The notes: a model not told the origin generated them from the letters alone. A stretch of DNA of 64,000 nucleotides from Vannielia litorea (GCF_019801175.1 NZ_JAHVJR010000002.1:434001-498000), one strand, 5' to 3'. Positions 1 to 8,951 are shown, counted from the first letter of the stretch. Made by a program: numbers and translations.

Positions 1-217
1 CCGGGTGGGCCGGCAGGACCGGCGCGAGCGCCACCTGCACCTGACCGAGGCAGGCACCCAACTGGAGCGCCGCCTCTCGGATGCCCAGCGCGACCGGATG
101 CGCCACGCCTTCCGGCAGGCCGGTCCCGAAGCCGTGATTGGCTTTCGCGCCGTGCTGGAGGCCATGATGGACCCCGAGCTGCGGCACCATTATACCGCGC
201 TCAAGGAGGGGAATTGA
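1..217 (+). CDS. MarR-family transcriptional regulator, C-terminal part (5' end outside window)
   Basis: Only the last ~70 residues are present. The frame is open from the window edge, and the GTG near base 5 is internal, not a start. The preserved part reads as the end of a winged-helix wing (RQDRRERHLHLTEAG) followed by the long C-terminal dimerisation helices typical of MarR proteins. The stop overlaps the start of the response regulator by 4 bp (ATGA), so the two are translationally coupled. A MarR/OmpR pair in this order recalls the Rhodobacter PetP/PetR pair. That is an inference, because no cytochrome bc1 genes are visible downstream here. Confidence 0.75.
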   Translation, partial: RVGRQDRRERHLHLTEAGTQLERRLSDAQRDRMRHAFRQAGPEAVIGFRAVLEAMMDPELRHHYTALKEGN

Positions 218-927
218 TGACTCCAGTCGACCAGTGTGATGCCCATCTGCTGATCGTGGATGATGACGAGCGTATTCGCGGCCTGCTGCAAAAGTTCCTC
301 CTGCGCCACGGGTTCATCACCACCTCCGCCCGCGATGCCGCCCACGCCCGCCGCCTTCTGGCCGGGCTGGAGTTTGACCTCATCGTGATGGATGTGATGA
401 TGCCGGGCGAGACCGGGGTCGAGCTGACCCGCAGCCTGCGCGAGAGCCTCGCCACCCCGATCCTGCTGCTCACCGCCAAGGGCGAAACCGAAGATCGGAT
501 CGCCGGGCTGGAGGCCGGGGCGGATGACTACCTGCCCAAGCCCTTCGAGCCGAAGGAGCTGCTGCTGCGGATCAACGCCATCCTGCGCCGGGTGCCGAGC
601 GAGGTGGCGGTGGATACCGGCCCCAAAGTGCTTTCGCTCGGCCCGGTGCGCTACGATGTGGCCCGCGGCGAGATGTGGAAGGGCGAGGAGATGGTGCGGC
701 TGACGGCGACCGAAAGCGCCCTCATGCGGATCTTCTCCACCCAACCCGGAAGCGCCGTGACCCGCTCCAAGCTGGTTGAAGACCTCGGCCGCGATGGCGG
801 GCAGGCGCAGGAACGCGCGGTGGACGTGCAGATCACTCGGCTGCGGCGCAAGATCGAGGCCGACCCGAAACAGCCGCGCTACCTGCAAACCGTGCGCGGC
901 GAAGGGTATATGCTGGCGCCGGATTGA
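214..927 (+). CDS. OmpR/PhoB-family response regulator (PetR-like)
   Basis: This 237-residue DNA-binding response regulator has an N-terminal receiver domain with the acidic pocket D16-D18, phosphoacceptor D60 (LIVMDVMMPG), T87 and K109 (PKPFEPKEL). A C-terminal winged-helix domain follows, with the recognition-helix and wing region RAVDVQITRLRRKIE and the terminal YLQTVRGEGYML. It overlaps the upstream MarR gene by 4 bp. No histidine kinase lies beside it, so it is either an orphan or phosphorylated by a distant kinase. The next gene is convergent, 18 bp after the stop. The pairing resembles PetP-PetR of Rhodobacter; the orthology is plausible but not proven. Confidence 0.9.
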   Translation: MMTPVDQCDAHLLIVDDDERIRGLLQKFLLRHGFITTSARDAAHARRLLAGLEFDLIVMDVMMPGETGVELTRSLRESLATPILLLTAKGETEDRIAGLEAGADDYLPKPFEPKELLLRINAILRRVPSEVAVDTGPKVLSLGPVRYDVARGEMWKGEEMVRLTATESALMRIFSTQPGSAVTRSKLVEDLGRDGGQAQERAVDVQITRLRRKIEADPKQPRYLQTVRGEGYMLAPD

Positions 928-945
928 GGCGAGACAAGCGTGGCC

Positions 946-1965
946 CTAGGACAGCTCTGCCACCGCCCAGCGCGCTGCATCGGCCACCACCGGGTCTTCA
1001 TCCTCACACAGCCCCTGCGCCACCGGCTTCAGCCGCGCCGCGCCCGAGTTGCCGATGGCATAGAGCACATTGCGCACAAACCGCCCCCGCCCGATCCGCT
1101 TAATCGGGGAGCGGGAGAACCGCGCCCGAAAGGCCGCATCATCCAGCGCGGCCAGTTCCTCCAGCGCGGGCAAATCCGTCTCTGATCCTCCGTGATACCG
1201 CATATCGGCAGCCTCCACCGCGAACTTGTTCCACGGGCAGACGGCGAGGCAATCGTCGCAGCCGTAGATCCGGTTGCCCAGCTTGCCGCGCAAGGCCTCG
1301 TCCACTGGTCCGGCGTGCTCGATGGTCAGGTAAGAGATGCAGCGCCGCGCATCGAGCTGGTAGGGCGCGGGAAAGGCGCTTGTGGGGCAGATGTCGAGGC
1401 ACCGCCTGCAGCCGCCGCAATGGTCGGTTTCCGCAGGATCAGGCTCGATTTCGAGCGTGGTGAAGACCGAGCCGATAAAGAACCACGAACCCATTTCCCT
1501 GCTCACCAGATTGGTGTGCTTGCCCTGCCAACCGAGACCCGCTGCCTGCGCCAGCGGTTTCTCGGCAACCGGGGCGGTATCGACGAAGACCTTGATCTCG
1601 CCGCCGAACTCCTCGATCAGCCAGCGCCCCAGCCGTTTCAGCCGCTTCTTGACGATATCGTGGTAGTCGCGCCCCCGCGCATAGGCCGAGATCAGCCCGC
1701 GTTCGCTCTCTCCCAACGCTGCCAGCGGGTCGAACTCCGGCCCGTAGCTCTCGCCCAGCACCAGAATGCTCCGCGCCTCGGGCCAGAGCGCCGTGGGGTC
1801 TTCCCGCCACTCAAGGCGCTTTTCCATCCAAGCCATCTCACCATGGCGGCCCTCCCGCAGGAAGGCCCTCAGCCACTCCGGCACCCGGTCAAACGGCGCT
1901 GCCCGCGCCACGCGGCAGAGCGAGAATCCCTCTTCCAGCGCACGCGAGACGATCGCCTCTTTCAC
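946..1965 (-). CDS. queG: Epoxyqueuosine reductase QueG
   Basis: QueG catalyses the last step of queuosine synthesis in tRNA, reducing epoxyqueuosine with a cobalamin and two [4Fe-4S] clusters. The ferredoxin-like cysteine motifs are visible as CGGCRRCLDICPTSAF and CDDCLAVCPWN, and a C-terminal HEAT-like part ends the protein. The frame is open further upstream to 2028, but the family begins near VKEAIVSRALEEGF. A GTG at 1965 is therefore the chosen start, giving 339 residues; the extra upstream codons lie in a palindromic intergenic repeat. It lies 72 bp behind the GST-fold gene and may share its transcript. Confidence 0.9.
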   Translation of the reverse strand: MKEAIVSRALEEGFSLCRVARAAPFDRVPEWLRAFLREGRHGEMAWMEKRLEWREDPTALWPEARSILVLGESYGPEFDPLAALGESERGLISAYARGRDYHDIVKKRLKRLGRWLIEEFGGEIKVFVDTAPVAEKPLAQAAGLGWQGKHTNLVSREMGSWFFIGSVFTTLEIEPDPAETDHCGGCRRCLDICPTSAFPAPYQLDARRCISYLTIEHAGPVDEALRGKLGNRIYGCDDCLAVCPWNKFAVEAADMRYHGGSETDLPALEELAALDDAAFRARFSRSPIKRIGRGRFVRNVLYAIGNSGAARLKPVAQGLCEDEDPVVADAARWAVAELS

Positions 1966-1976
1966 CAGCCCGCCCC

Positions 1977-2025
1977 ATTTTCTTGCTGAAAATATTCCCG
2001 GGGGCGTGGGGGCTGGCCCCCACTC
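1977..2025. repeat. GC-rich palindromic intergenic repeat / hairpin between fzlA-like gene and queG
   Basis: The stretch holds a 7-bp perfect stem (GTGGGGG at 2006-2012 and CCCCCAC at 2017-2023, loop CTGG), preceded by an AATATTCCCGGGGG segment. Sequences of this pattern (AAATATTCCCGGGGG followed by a GGGGGCTGGCCCCC hairpin) recur, as I recall, between genes in Rhodobacterales chromosomes. I found no second clear copy in this window. It could end transcription of the GST-fold gene or be an inert repeat. Confidence 0.45.
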
Positions 2026-2037
2026 CAACGCCTGTTC

Positions 2038-2706
2038 CTAAAAATCCAGATCGGCATAATGCGGCGGCGGCGGGAAGCCCGGCACCTGGTCGGCCAGAAG
2101 CCCGCGGAAGGCGGGGCGGGATTTGATCTTGGCGTACCAGTCCTTGACGTTCTCGCTGCGGTTCCAGTCCACGTCGGAGATGTAATCGAGCGCGCTCAGG
2201 TGCGCGGCGGCGGCAAAGTCGGCGAGGCTCAGGGAGTCGCCCGCGAGCCAGCGGCGCTGGTCGAGCAGCCAGCTCATGTAATCGAGGTGATACTTGATCG
2301 CCTTGGCCCCGGCCTTCACGTTGCGGCTTTCGGGATAGCCCTGCCCGGTGACCTTCTTGTTCACGCGCTCGTAGAGCAGGTTGGCGGTGACCTCGTGGTG
2401 AAACTTGTCGTCGAACCACGCGCAGATGCGGCGCACCTCGTAGCGGCCCTCGGCATCCTTGGGCATTAGCGGCGGCTCGGGGTGGCGCTCTTCGAGGTAT
2501 TCGCAGATCGGCTGGCTCTCGGCCATCATCTGCCCGTCGAGCCGAAGCACGGGCACCTTGCCCGCCGGGTTTCGGCGCAGAAAATCAGGCTCCGCCTCCC
2601 AGTAGCGCTCTTCGACCAGCTCCACCTCCAGCCGCTTTTCCGCCATCACAAGGCGCACCTTGCGGCAGAAGGGTGAGAGTGGAACGTGGTAAAGGCGGCT
2701 GCTCAT
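2038..2706 (-). CDS. fzlA: Glutathione S-transferase-fold protein, probable FzlA (FtsZ-binding division factor)
   Basis: The protein has 222 residues with an N-terminal thioredoxin-like GST domain (LYHVPLSPFCRKVRL, NPAGKVPVL, ESQPICEYL) and an all-helical C-terminal domain (WLAGDSLSLADFAAAAHLSA). The C-terminal end PPPPHYADLDF and the YW pair near residue 36 match what I recall of FzlA, a GST-like protein. FzlA binds FtsZ filaments and controls constriction in Caulobacter. Ordinary GSTs lack that tail. The ATG at 2706 has GGGGAG just upstream. If it is not FzlA, the safe call is a GST-family protein of unknown substrate. Confidence 0.65.
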   Translation of the reverse strand: MSSRLYHVPLSPFCRKVRLVMAEKRLEVELVEERYWEAEPDFLRRNPAGKVPVLRLDGQMMAESQPICEYLEERHPEPPLMPKDAEGRYEVRRICAWFDDKFHHEVTANLLYERVNKKVTGQGYPESRNVKAGAKAIKYHLDYMSWLLDQRRWLAGDSLSLADFAAAAHLSALDYISDVDWNRSENVKDWYAKIKSRPAFRGLLADQVPGFPPPPHYADLDF

Positions 2707-2778
2707 GGGCTCCCCCGGGAACTTGGTGAATTGCCCCGTGATAACGCGGCCAAGGCCCCGCCTTCAATCAAAGAACCT

Positions 2779-3519
2779 TCAATCCTCGAAACAGGCGGCC
2801 CGCCCGTCGGCGGCGATGGTGGCGGCGCCATCGGCGATCCGCGCCGCGCGTTTGCGCTGGCTGGTCGAGGGGCGCGAGGCCGAGCGGCCCTTGGGGTTGG
2901 GCAGCACGCTGGCGAGCAGGGCGCCCTGCATCGGCGAGAGCTTGCCGGGCGGTACGCCAAAGTAGTGGTGCGAGGCTGCGTCGATCCCGAAGACCCCCTC
3001 ATCGAACTCGGCCACGTTGATGTAGATCTCCAGAATCCGCCGCTTGCTCCAGACCGCCTCGGCCGCCGGAGTGATCAGCGCCTCCAGCGCCTTGCGCAGC
3101 CAGCTGCGGCCCTGCCAGAGGAACACGTTCTTCACCGTCTGCTGGCTGATGGTCGAGGCGCCGCGTGTGCCGCCGTCTTCCAGCGCATCGCGGATCGCGT
3201 CCACGTCGAAGCCCCAGTGCAGGCAGTAGTTGGCATCCTCGGCGGCGACCACGGCGCGCACGGCGGCGGGGGCGACCTCTTCGATCCCAATCCATTGCCT
3301 GTCCACATCGCCGAGGCGGCGCTTTTCGGACCAGATGGTGTGGGTCGTGGGCGGGTCGACGAAGGCGAAGAGCAGGATAGCGAGAAATACCAGCAGCACC
3401 GGCACCGCCAGCACCAGCGCCAGACGGCGCAGAAACCACCGCCAGGCCCGGCGCACCGCCGGCGGCTTGGGGCGGGTCCGTTTGGCCGGGGCCTTCGCTG
3501 TCTTGCTCGCTTTCGCCAT
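2779..3519 (-). CDS. mtgA: Monofunctional biosynthetic peptidoglycan transglycosylase
   Basis: MtgA polymerises lipid II into glycan strands at the inner membrane. A basic N-terminus (residues 1-28) is followed by one membrane segment (about 29-52) and then the GT51 domain. Its motifs are visible: AAEDANYCLHWGFD (catalytic Glu), GASTISQQTVKN, KRRILEIYINVAEF and GVFGIDAASHHYFG. The open frame extends upstream, but the ATG at 3519 gives the usual 246-residue length and a natural MAKASKTAK start, with CAGG next to the ATG. There is no transpeptidase domain. It lies 126 bp downstream of gltB on the same strand. Confidence 0.93.
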   Translation of the reverse strand: MAKASKTAKAPAKRTRPKPPAVRRAWRWFLRRLALVLAVPVLLVFLAILLFAFVDPPTTHTIWSEKRRLGDVDRQWIGIEEVAPAAVRAVVAAEDANYCLHWGFDVDAIRDALEDGGTRGASTISQQTVKNVFLWQGRSWLRKALEALITPAAEAVWSKRRILEIYINVAEFDEGVFGIDAASHHYFGVPPGKLSPMQGALLASVLPNPKGRSASRPSTSQRKRAARIADGAATIAADGRAACFED

Positions 3520-3543
3520 CCTGATTGCTATACGCCGCCGCTG

Positions 3544-3620
3544 CGGGTTCGAAAACCCGTCAGGCACCCTGCCGCGCGCGGGCGGGGGCAGCCCGGAGGC
3601 CGCCCCGCGCGCGGGATGGG
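3544..3620. other. GC-rich inverted repeats between gltB and mtgA
   Basis: A perfect 6-bp stem closed by a tetraloop (CGGGTT 3544-3549, AACCCG 3554-3559) lies beside a longer, imperfect GC-only inverted repeat (CGCGCGCGGG... pairing with ...CCCCGCGCGCG, about 3574-3612). These lie just past the gltB stop and could act as a weak terminator or mRNA-stabilising end. No T-run follows on either strand, so the role is uncertain. Confidence 0.35.
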
Positions 3621-3645
3621 GGCGACCCACCCCGCGTTAAAGGCT

Positions 3646-6600
3646 CTATTCCGCCGGAACAGCGCCTTTTTCGAGCGTCAGCGGGTGGCTCAGCTTGTCG
3701 AGCATCTCCTTCGGGCAGACCTGGATGAAGTTCGGCAGCTCGCTCTCCCAATGTTGCAGGATCGCCTCGGCCTTGCGGCTCTTGGTCTCCTTGAGATGGT
3801 TGGAGACCATCTCGTGCAGCTGCTCGATCCAGTGCTCGACGGTGACCGGGTTGGTCACCAGCGTCTCCATGTTCATCATGTCAGCCGCCTTGCCGTCCGG
3901 ATCGTAGAGATAGGCCATGCCGCCGGTCATGCCCGCGCCGAAGTTGGCGCCGATGGTGCCGAGGATCACCGCGAGGCCGCCGGTCATGTATTCACACCCG
4001 TTGGAGCCGCAGCCCTCGATCACCGTCTTGGCGCCGGAGTTCCGCACCGCAAAGCGCTCGCCCGCCCGGCCCGCGGCATAGAGGTAGCCGTCGGTCGCGC
4101 CGTAGAGCACGGTGTTGCCGATGATGGTGTTGGAGCTTGCCTCCAGCGGGCTCGACATGGTTGGCCGCACCACGATGGTGCCGCCGCTCAGCCCCTTGCC
4201 GACGTAGTCGTTGGCATCGCCCGCGACTTCCAGCTTCAGCCCCGGCGCCGCGAAGGCCCCGAGCGATTGCCCGGCGGAGCCCGAGAGCTTGACCGTCAGG
4301 TGATCGGGGAGGAAGGCGTTGCGCATGCCGAAGTTCTGCACGATGTGGCTGGACGTGCGGGTGCCGACCGTCCGATGCGTGTTTTGCACCGCGTATTGCA
4401 GCTGCATCTTCTCGCCGTCCCGCAGGAACCGCTTGGCATCCTGCACGATCTGGGCGTCCAGCGTGTCGGGCACCGCATTGCGCGACCGCTCGACCGTGTA
4501 ATCCACCTTGTCGGCGCCATCGACGCAGATCAGCAGCGGGTTCAGGTCGAGGTCGTCGAGGTGGGCAGAGCCACGGCTGACCTGACCGAGCAGGTCGGCC
4601 CTGCCGATCACCTCGGCGAGGCTGCGAGCCCCGATGGAGGCGAGGATCTCCCGCACTTCTTGCGCGTAGAAGGTGATGAGATGCACCACCTTGTCGGCGT
4701 TGCCGGTGAACTTGGCCCGCAGGTCATCGCGCTGGGTACACACGCCAACCGGGCAGGTGTTGCTCTGGCATTGCCGGACCATGATGCAGCCCATCGCGAT
4801 CAGCGCGGCGGTGCCGATGCCATATTCCTCAGCGCCCATCATCGCGGCCATCACGATATCGCGGCCCGTGCGCAGCCCGCCGTCCGTCCGCAGAGTGATG
4901 CGGGAGCGGAGGTTGTTGAGCGAGAGCACCTGATGCGCCTCGGTCAGGCCCATCTCCCACGGCAGGCCGGCGTATTTGATCGAGGTCGCCGGAGAGGCCC
5001 CGGTGCCGCCGTTGTGGCCGGAAATCAGGATGTTGTCGGCCTTGGCCTTCGCCACGCCCGCCGCAATCGTGCCGACGCCGGAGGAGGCGACGAGCTTCAC
5101 CGTCACCTTCACCGTCGGGTTGATCTGCTTGAGGTCGTAGATCAGCTGCGCGAGGTCTTCGATCGAGTAGATATCGTGGTGCGGCGGCGGGCTGATGAGG
5201 GTGACGCCCTTGGTGGAGTGCCGCAGCCGGGCGATCAGGTCGGTGACCTTCATGCCGGGCAGCTGGCCGCCCTCGCCGGGCTTGGCGCCCTGTGCGACCT
5301 TGATCTCAAGCTCTTCGCAGTGGTTCAGGTACTCGGCGGTCACGCCAAAGCGCCCGGAGGCCACCTGCTTGATCTTGGCAGAGGGGTTGTCGCCGTTCGG
5401 CTCGGGCACGAAGTGCGCCGGATCCTCGCCGCCCTCGCCGGAGTCCGACTTGGCGCCGATCCGGTTCATCGCGACATTGAGGGTTTTGTGCGCCTCGGGC
5501 GACAGCGCGCCCAGCGACATGCCCGGCGTCACGAACCGCTTGCGGATCGCGGTGACGCTCTCGACCTCTTCCACGGGGATCGGGTTGCCCAGCGGCTTGA
5601 TCGCCAGCAGGTCGCGCAGGTGGATCGGCGGGTTGGCCTGCATCTTGGCGCTGTACTGCTTCCAGAGCTCGAAGGAGCCGCGGTCGCAGGCGCTTTGCAG
5701 CAGGTGCATCGACGAGGCCTCCCAAGCATGGGTCTCGCCCGAGCGCCGCGCCTTGTAGAAGCCACCGACCGGCAGCACCGGGGTCGCGCCCTTGAGCCAG
5801 CCGTGGGCGTGGATTTCTTCGGCCTTCTTCTGGATACCGGGCACGCCGATGCCGCTGATGCGGCTGGTCATGCCGGGGAAGAATTCGGCCACCATCGCGC
5901 GGGAGAGGCCCACGGCCTCGAAGTTCAGCCCGCCGCGATAGGAGGAGACCACCGAGATGCCCATCTTCGACATGATCTTCAGCAGGCCCTGGTCGATGGC
6001 CTCGCGGTAGCTCTTGACCGCTTCGGTCAGGGTCATGTCGAGCAGGCCGCGCTCGATCCGGTCGGCGAGGCTGTCTTCGGCCAGATAGGCGTTCACGATG
6101 GTCGCGCCGCAGCCGATGAGCACCGCGAAGTAATGCGGATCAAGGCACTCTGCCGAGCGCACGCCGAGCGAGCAGAAGGTCCGCAGGCCCTTGCTCGTCA
6201 GCCCGCTGTGGACGGCGCTGGTGGCGAGGATCATCGGCATGGCGATCTTGTCTTCGCTCGAATGCTGATCGGTCAGCACGATGTGGCCCGAGCCCGAACG
6301 CACGGCATCCTGCGCCTCGGCGCGGATGCGCTCCAGCCCCTCTTGCAGGGCGTGGGCGCCGCCGTCACGTGGGAAGGTACAATCGATCTCGCACATCTCG
6401 GCGTTGAAGTGCTTCACCAACTCTTCGAACTGCGTGTTGCCGACGAAGGGGCTCTCCAGCACGATGATCTCGGTCTGGCTGCTGTCTTCATCCAGCACGT
6501 TCTTCAGGTTGCCGAAGCGCGTTTTCAGGCTCATCACCCGGTATTCGCGCAAGCTGTCGATCGGCGGGTTGGTGACCTGGCTGAAGTTCTGGCGGAAGAA

Positions 6601-8187
6601 GTGGCTCAGGGGCCGATACTTCTTGGAGAGCACGGCAGAGGGCGTGTCATCGCCCATGCTGGCGACCATCTCCTTGCCGTCCTCGGCCATCGGCGCAAGG
6701 ATTTGCTCAAGGTCTTCAATCGAGTAGCCCGCCGCGATCTGCCGCTTGCGCAGCTGGTCGCCGGAGAACAGGGGCTTCTCCTCGATGCCCACCATCGCCT
6801 CGTCGAGATCGTTGATCTTGCCGACCCACTCACCGAAGGGCAGGGCGCGGGAGAGCTTGTCCTTGATCTCCACGTCGTGGAACAGCAGGCCCTTCTTGGT
6901 GTCCACGGCAATCATCTGCCCCGGGCCAAGCGCGCCTTTCTCACGCACCACCGACTCGTCGATGGTGACCATCCCGGCCTCGGAACCGGCGATCAGCAGC
7001 CCGTCGCCGGTGACGACATAGCGCATGGGGCGCAGCCCGTTCCGGTCGAGACCGGCGCAGACCCAGCGGCCATCGGTCATGGCGAGGGCAGCGGGGCCGT
7101 CCCACGGCTCCATCACCGAGTTGCAGTAGCTGTACATGTCGCGCCACGCCTCGGGCAGCTCGACCGCCTGCTTGCTCCAGCTTTCGGGCACCAGCATGGT
7201 CTTGGCCATCGGCGCGGAGCGCCCGGCGCGCACCAGCACCTCGAAGACCGAGTCCAGCGCGGCGGAGTCGGAGGCGCCCTGCGGGATGATCGGCTTGATG
7301 TCTTCGGCCAACTCGCCAAAGGTCGACGAGGCCATGCGGATCTCATGGCTCTTCATCCAGTTCATGTTGCCCTTGATGGTGTTGATCTCACCATTGTGGG
7401 CCAGCATGCGGAACGGCTGGGCCAGCCACCACTGCGGGAAGGTGTTGGTGGAGTAGCGTTGGTGGTAGATCGCAAAGGTGCTCTCGAAGCGCTCGTCCAT
7501 CAGGTCGGGGTAGAACTCGGCCACCTGCTCGGCCAGCATCATGCCCTTGTAGATGATGCTCCGGCAGGAGAGCGAGCACACGTAGAAAGCGGGCAGATGC
7601 GCGGCAGCGGCGGCCTTTTCGATCCGCCGGCGGATGACGTAGAGCTCGCGCTCGAAGGTCTCTTCATCCACGCCCTTGATGTTGGAGATCAGGATCTGCT
7701 CGATCTCGGGGCGGGTGGCGTTGGCCTTCTCGCCGAGGCAGGAGATATCCACCGGCACGTGGCGCCAGCCGTAGATGTAATAGCCCATGCGGAGCACCTC
7801 GGCCTCCACGATGGTCCGCGCCCGCTCCTGCGCGCCGAAATCGGTGCGCGGCAGAAAGATCTGCCCCACGGCGATGAGCTTGTTCTTGTCCGGCACGTGG
7901 CCGGTGCGCTCGATCTGGTCGTAGAAGAAGTTGACCGGGATCTCCACGTGGATGCCCGCGCCGTCGCCGGTTTTGCCATCGGCATCCACCGCGCCCCGGT
8001 GCCAGATCGCCTTCAGCGCCTCGATCCCGTTCTCCACCACCTTGCGGCTGGGTGAGCCGTCGATCGACACAACCAGACCCACGCCACAGGAGCTTTTCTC
8101 CTCGGTCTCGTGGTACATGCCGTTTTCGCTGAGCCACTTGCGGTGCTGCTCATGTTCGGCAGCCCAGGCCTCATCGTATTTGGTCAT
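3646..8187 (-). CDS. gltB: Glutamate synthase (NADPH) large subunit
   Basis: GltB transfers the glutamine amide to 2-oxoglutarate, making two glutamates (GS-GOGAT ammonia assimilation). It has 1513 residues from the ATG at 8187, chosen over an upstream in-frame ATG because AAGGAG sits 8 bp before it. The class II amidotransferase domain starts at Cys34 (SSCGVGL), which becomes the N-terminus after propeptide removal. The central FMN-binding domain carries the 3Fe-4S motif CIMVRQCQSNTCPVGVC. The C-terminal beta-helix domain ends the protein. It starts 11 bp after the stop of the secreted protein gene, so both share a transcript that begins in the 8910-9077 gap. Confidence 0.97.
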   Translation of the reverse strand: MTKYDEAWAAEHEQHRKWLSENGMYHETEEKSSCGVGLVVSIDGSPSRKVVENGIEALKAIWHRGAVDADGKTGDGAGIHVEIPVNFFYDQIERTGHVPDKNKLIAVGQIFLPRTDFGAQERARTIVEAEVLRMGYYIYGWRHVPVDISCLGEKANATRPEIEQILISNIKGVDEETFERELYVIRRRIEKAAAAAHLPAFYVCSLSCRSIIYKGMMLAEQVAEFYPDLMDERFESTFAIYHQRYSTNTFPQWWLAQPFRMLAHNGEINTIKGNMNWMKSHEIRMASSTFGELAEDIKPIIPQGASDSAALDSVFEVLVRAGRSAPMAKTMLVPESWSKQAVELPEAWRDMYSYCNSVMEPWDGPAALAMTDGRWVCAGLDRNGLRPMRYVVTGDGLLIAGSEAGMVTIDESVVREKGALGPGQMIAVDTKKGLLFHDVEIKDKLSRALPFGEWVGKINDLDEAMVGIEEKPLFSGDQLRKRQIAAGYSIEDLEQILAPMAEDGKEMVASMGDDTPSAVLSKKYRPLSHFFRQNFSQVTNPPIDSLREYRVMSLKTRFGNLKNVLDEDSSQTEIIVLESPFVGNTQFEELVKHFNAEMCEIDCTFPRDGGAHALQEGLERIRAEAQDAVRSGSGHIVLTDQHSSEDKIAMPMILATSAVHSGLTSKGLRTFCSLGVRSAECLDPHYFAVLIGCGATIVNAYLAEDSLADRIERGLLDMTLTEAVKSYREAIDQGLLKIMSKMGISVVSSYRGGLNFEAVGLSRAMVAEFFPGMTSRISGIGVPGIQKKAEEIHAHGWLKGATPVLPVGGFYKARRSGETHAWEASSMHLLQSACDRGSFELWKQYSAKMQANPPIHLRDLLAIKPLGNPIPVEEVESVTAIRKRFVTPGMSLGALSPEAHKTLNVAMNRIGAKSDSGEGGEDPAHFVPEPNGDNPSAKIKQVASGRFGVTAEYLNHCEELEIKVAQGAKPGEGGQLPGMKVTDLIARLRHSTKGVTLISPPPHHDIYSIEDLAQLIYDLKQINPTVKVTVKLVASSGVGTIAAGVAKAKADNILISGHNGGTGASPATSIKYAGLPWEMGLTEAHQVLSLNNLRSRITLRTDGGLRTGRDIVMAAMMGAEEYGIGTAALIAMGCIMVRQCQSNTCPVGVCTQRDDLRAKFTGNADKVVHLITFYAQEVREILASIGARSLAEVIGRADLLGQVSRGSAHLDDLDLNPLLICVDGADKVDYTVERSRNAVPDTLDAQIVQDAKRFLRDGEKMQLQYAVQNTHRTVGTRTSSHIVQNFGMRNAFLPDHLTVKLSGSAGQSLGAFAAPGLKLEVAGDANDYVGKGLSGGTIVVRPTMSSPLEASSNTIIGNTVLYGATDGYLYAAGRAGERFAVRNSGAKTVIEGCGSNGCEYMTGGLAVILGTIGANFGAGMTGGMAYLYDPDGKAADMMNMETLVTNPVTVEHWIEQLHEMVSNHLKETKSRKAEAILQHWESELPNFIQVCPKEMLDKLSHPLTLEKGAVPAE

Positions 8188-8198
8188 GGGTGTCTCCT

Positions 8199-8909
8199 TC
8201 ACTGGCTGACTGGCGGCACGAAGCTCGCCTGTAGCGCGTTACATCCGTAGCGGGGCCTGAAATCGCTGAACCCCTTTTCGCCGGGGAAGATGAACTCCCG
8301 CGGCGTGTTATCTTCCTGCCACTGCTCCTCACCGTCGAAGTAACTCTCCTGCCCGAGCATGAAGAGCCGCTCGTCGGCAAAGACGTATTGCTTGCCGGTG
8401 GCCGCGAATACGAGATCGCCGTTCTCGTCGCGGGTCTCCGAGTTGACGGTGACTGTGAGCAGGGTCACGCCGTCGATCACCTCGGTGTTGCCGGTGGTCT
8501 CGTCGCGGCCCTTGGTGTTGAGCTTCACCGCCTCTTCGCCGGTCTGCTCGATGGTGGTGAAATCGTACGTATCCACCCCCTGCTCCAGCAGTTCGCTCAT
8601 GCTGATCGGGTCCGGGCCCGGCTCGAACAGCCGCTCGGTGGTGCCGCTGTTGAAGTAGAAGGCATCGACCCACTGAAACTCGCGGTCGTACACATGCATG
8701 CTGGTCGGCCCGTCGAGGTCATGGCTGACCTCCCAGGTGGTGCCCTCCGGCGCATCATCGCAGCGCCAGTAGTGCGAGACCGTGCAGGCCCGGGTGTGGA
8801 CGGTCAGAAAGCCCGAGCAACCCGCGGGCGGGCTGGTGGATTGCGCGGCGGCCCCGCCTGCGGTGAGCAGGGCGAGGGCAGCGGGCAGGAGGGGCGTGAT
8901 CGTTTTCAC
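8199..8909 (-). CDS. Secreted protein of unknown function lying between gltD and gltB
   Basis: The product has 236 residues with a clear signal peptide (ALALLTAGGAAAQS, cleavage near residue 22-23), so it is probably periplasmic. The mature part is rich in beta-type and acidic residues and has four cysteines (C31, C42, C49 and one near the C-terminus) that could form disulfides. No catalytic motif was recognised. The start is GTG at 8909. It is followed 11 bp later by gltB and preceded by a 168-bp gap with two palindromes that match one upstream of gltD. Conservation of such a protein at the gltB-gltD locus is what I recall for Rhodobacterales; its role in nitrogen metabolism is unknown. Confidence 0.8.
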   Translation of the reverse strand: MKTITPLLPAALALLTAGGAAAQSTSPPAGCSGFLTVHTRACTVSHYWRCDDAPEGTTWEVSHDLDGPTSMHVYDREFQWVDAFYFNSGTTERLFEPGPDPISMSELLEQGVDTYDFTTIEQTGEEAVKLNTKGRDETTGNTEVIDGVTLLTVTVNSETRDENGDLVFAATGKQYVFADERLFMLGQESYFDGEEQWQEDNTPREFIFPGEKGFSDFRPRYGCNALQASFVPPVSQ

Positions 8910-8936
8910 CGTCTCTTAACTCTTTCGCGTCTCAGC

Positions 8937-8951
8937 GTCAGCGATGCTGAC
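8937..8951. promoter_or_regulatory. Candidate operator palindrome GTCAG-N5-CTGAC, site 1
   Basis: GTCAGC-GAT-GCTGAC is a perfect 6-3-6 inverted repeat 28 bp before the GTG of the secreted-protein/gltB unit. It is followed by CTTT, as is site 2. Related sites lie at 8985-8999 and, upstream of gltD, 10568-10582. A dimeric regulator shared by both glutamate synthase transcripts is inferred. Confidence 0.55.

Noticed and set aside
2686..8055. 1789-codon open frame on the plus strand opposite gltB
   Set aside because: It is antisense to a complete gltB with all motifs; its His/Arg/Asp/Gly-rich composition is what reverse-strand reading of GC-biased codons gives.
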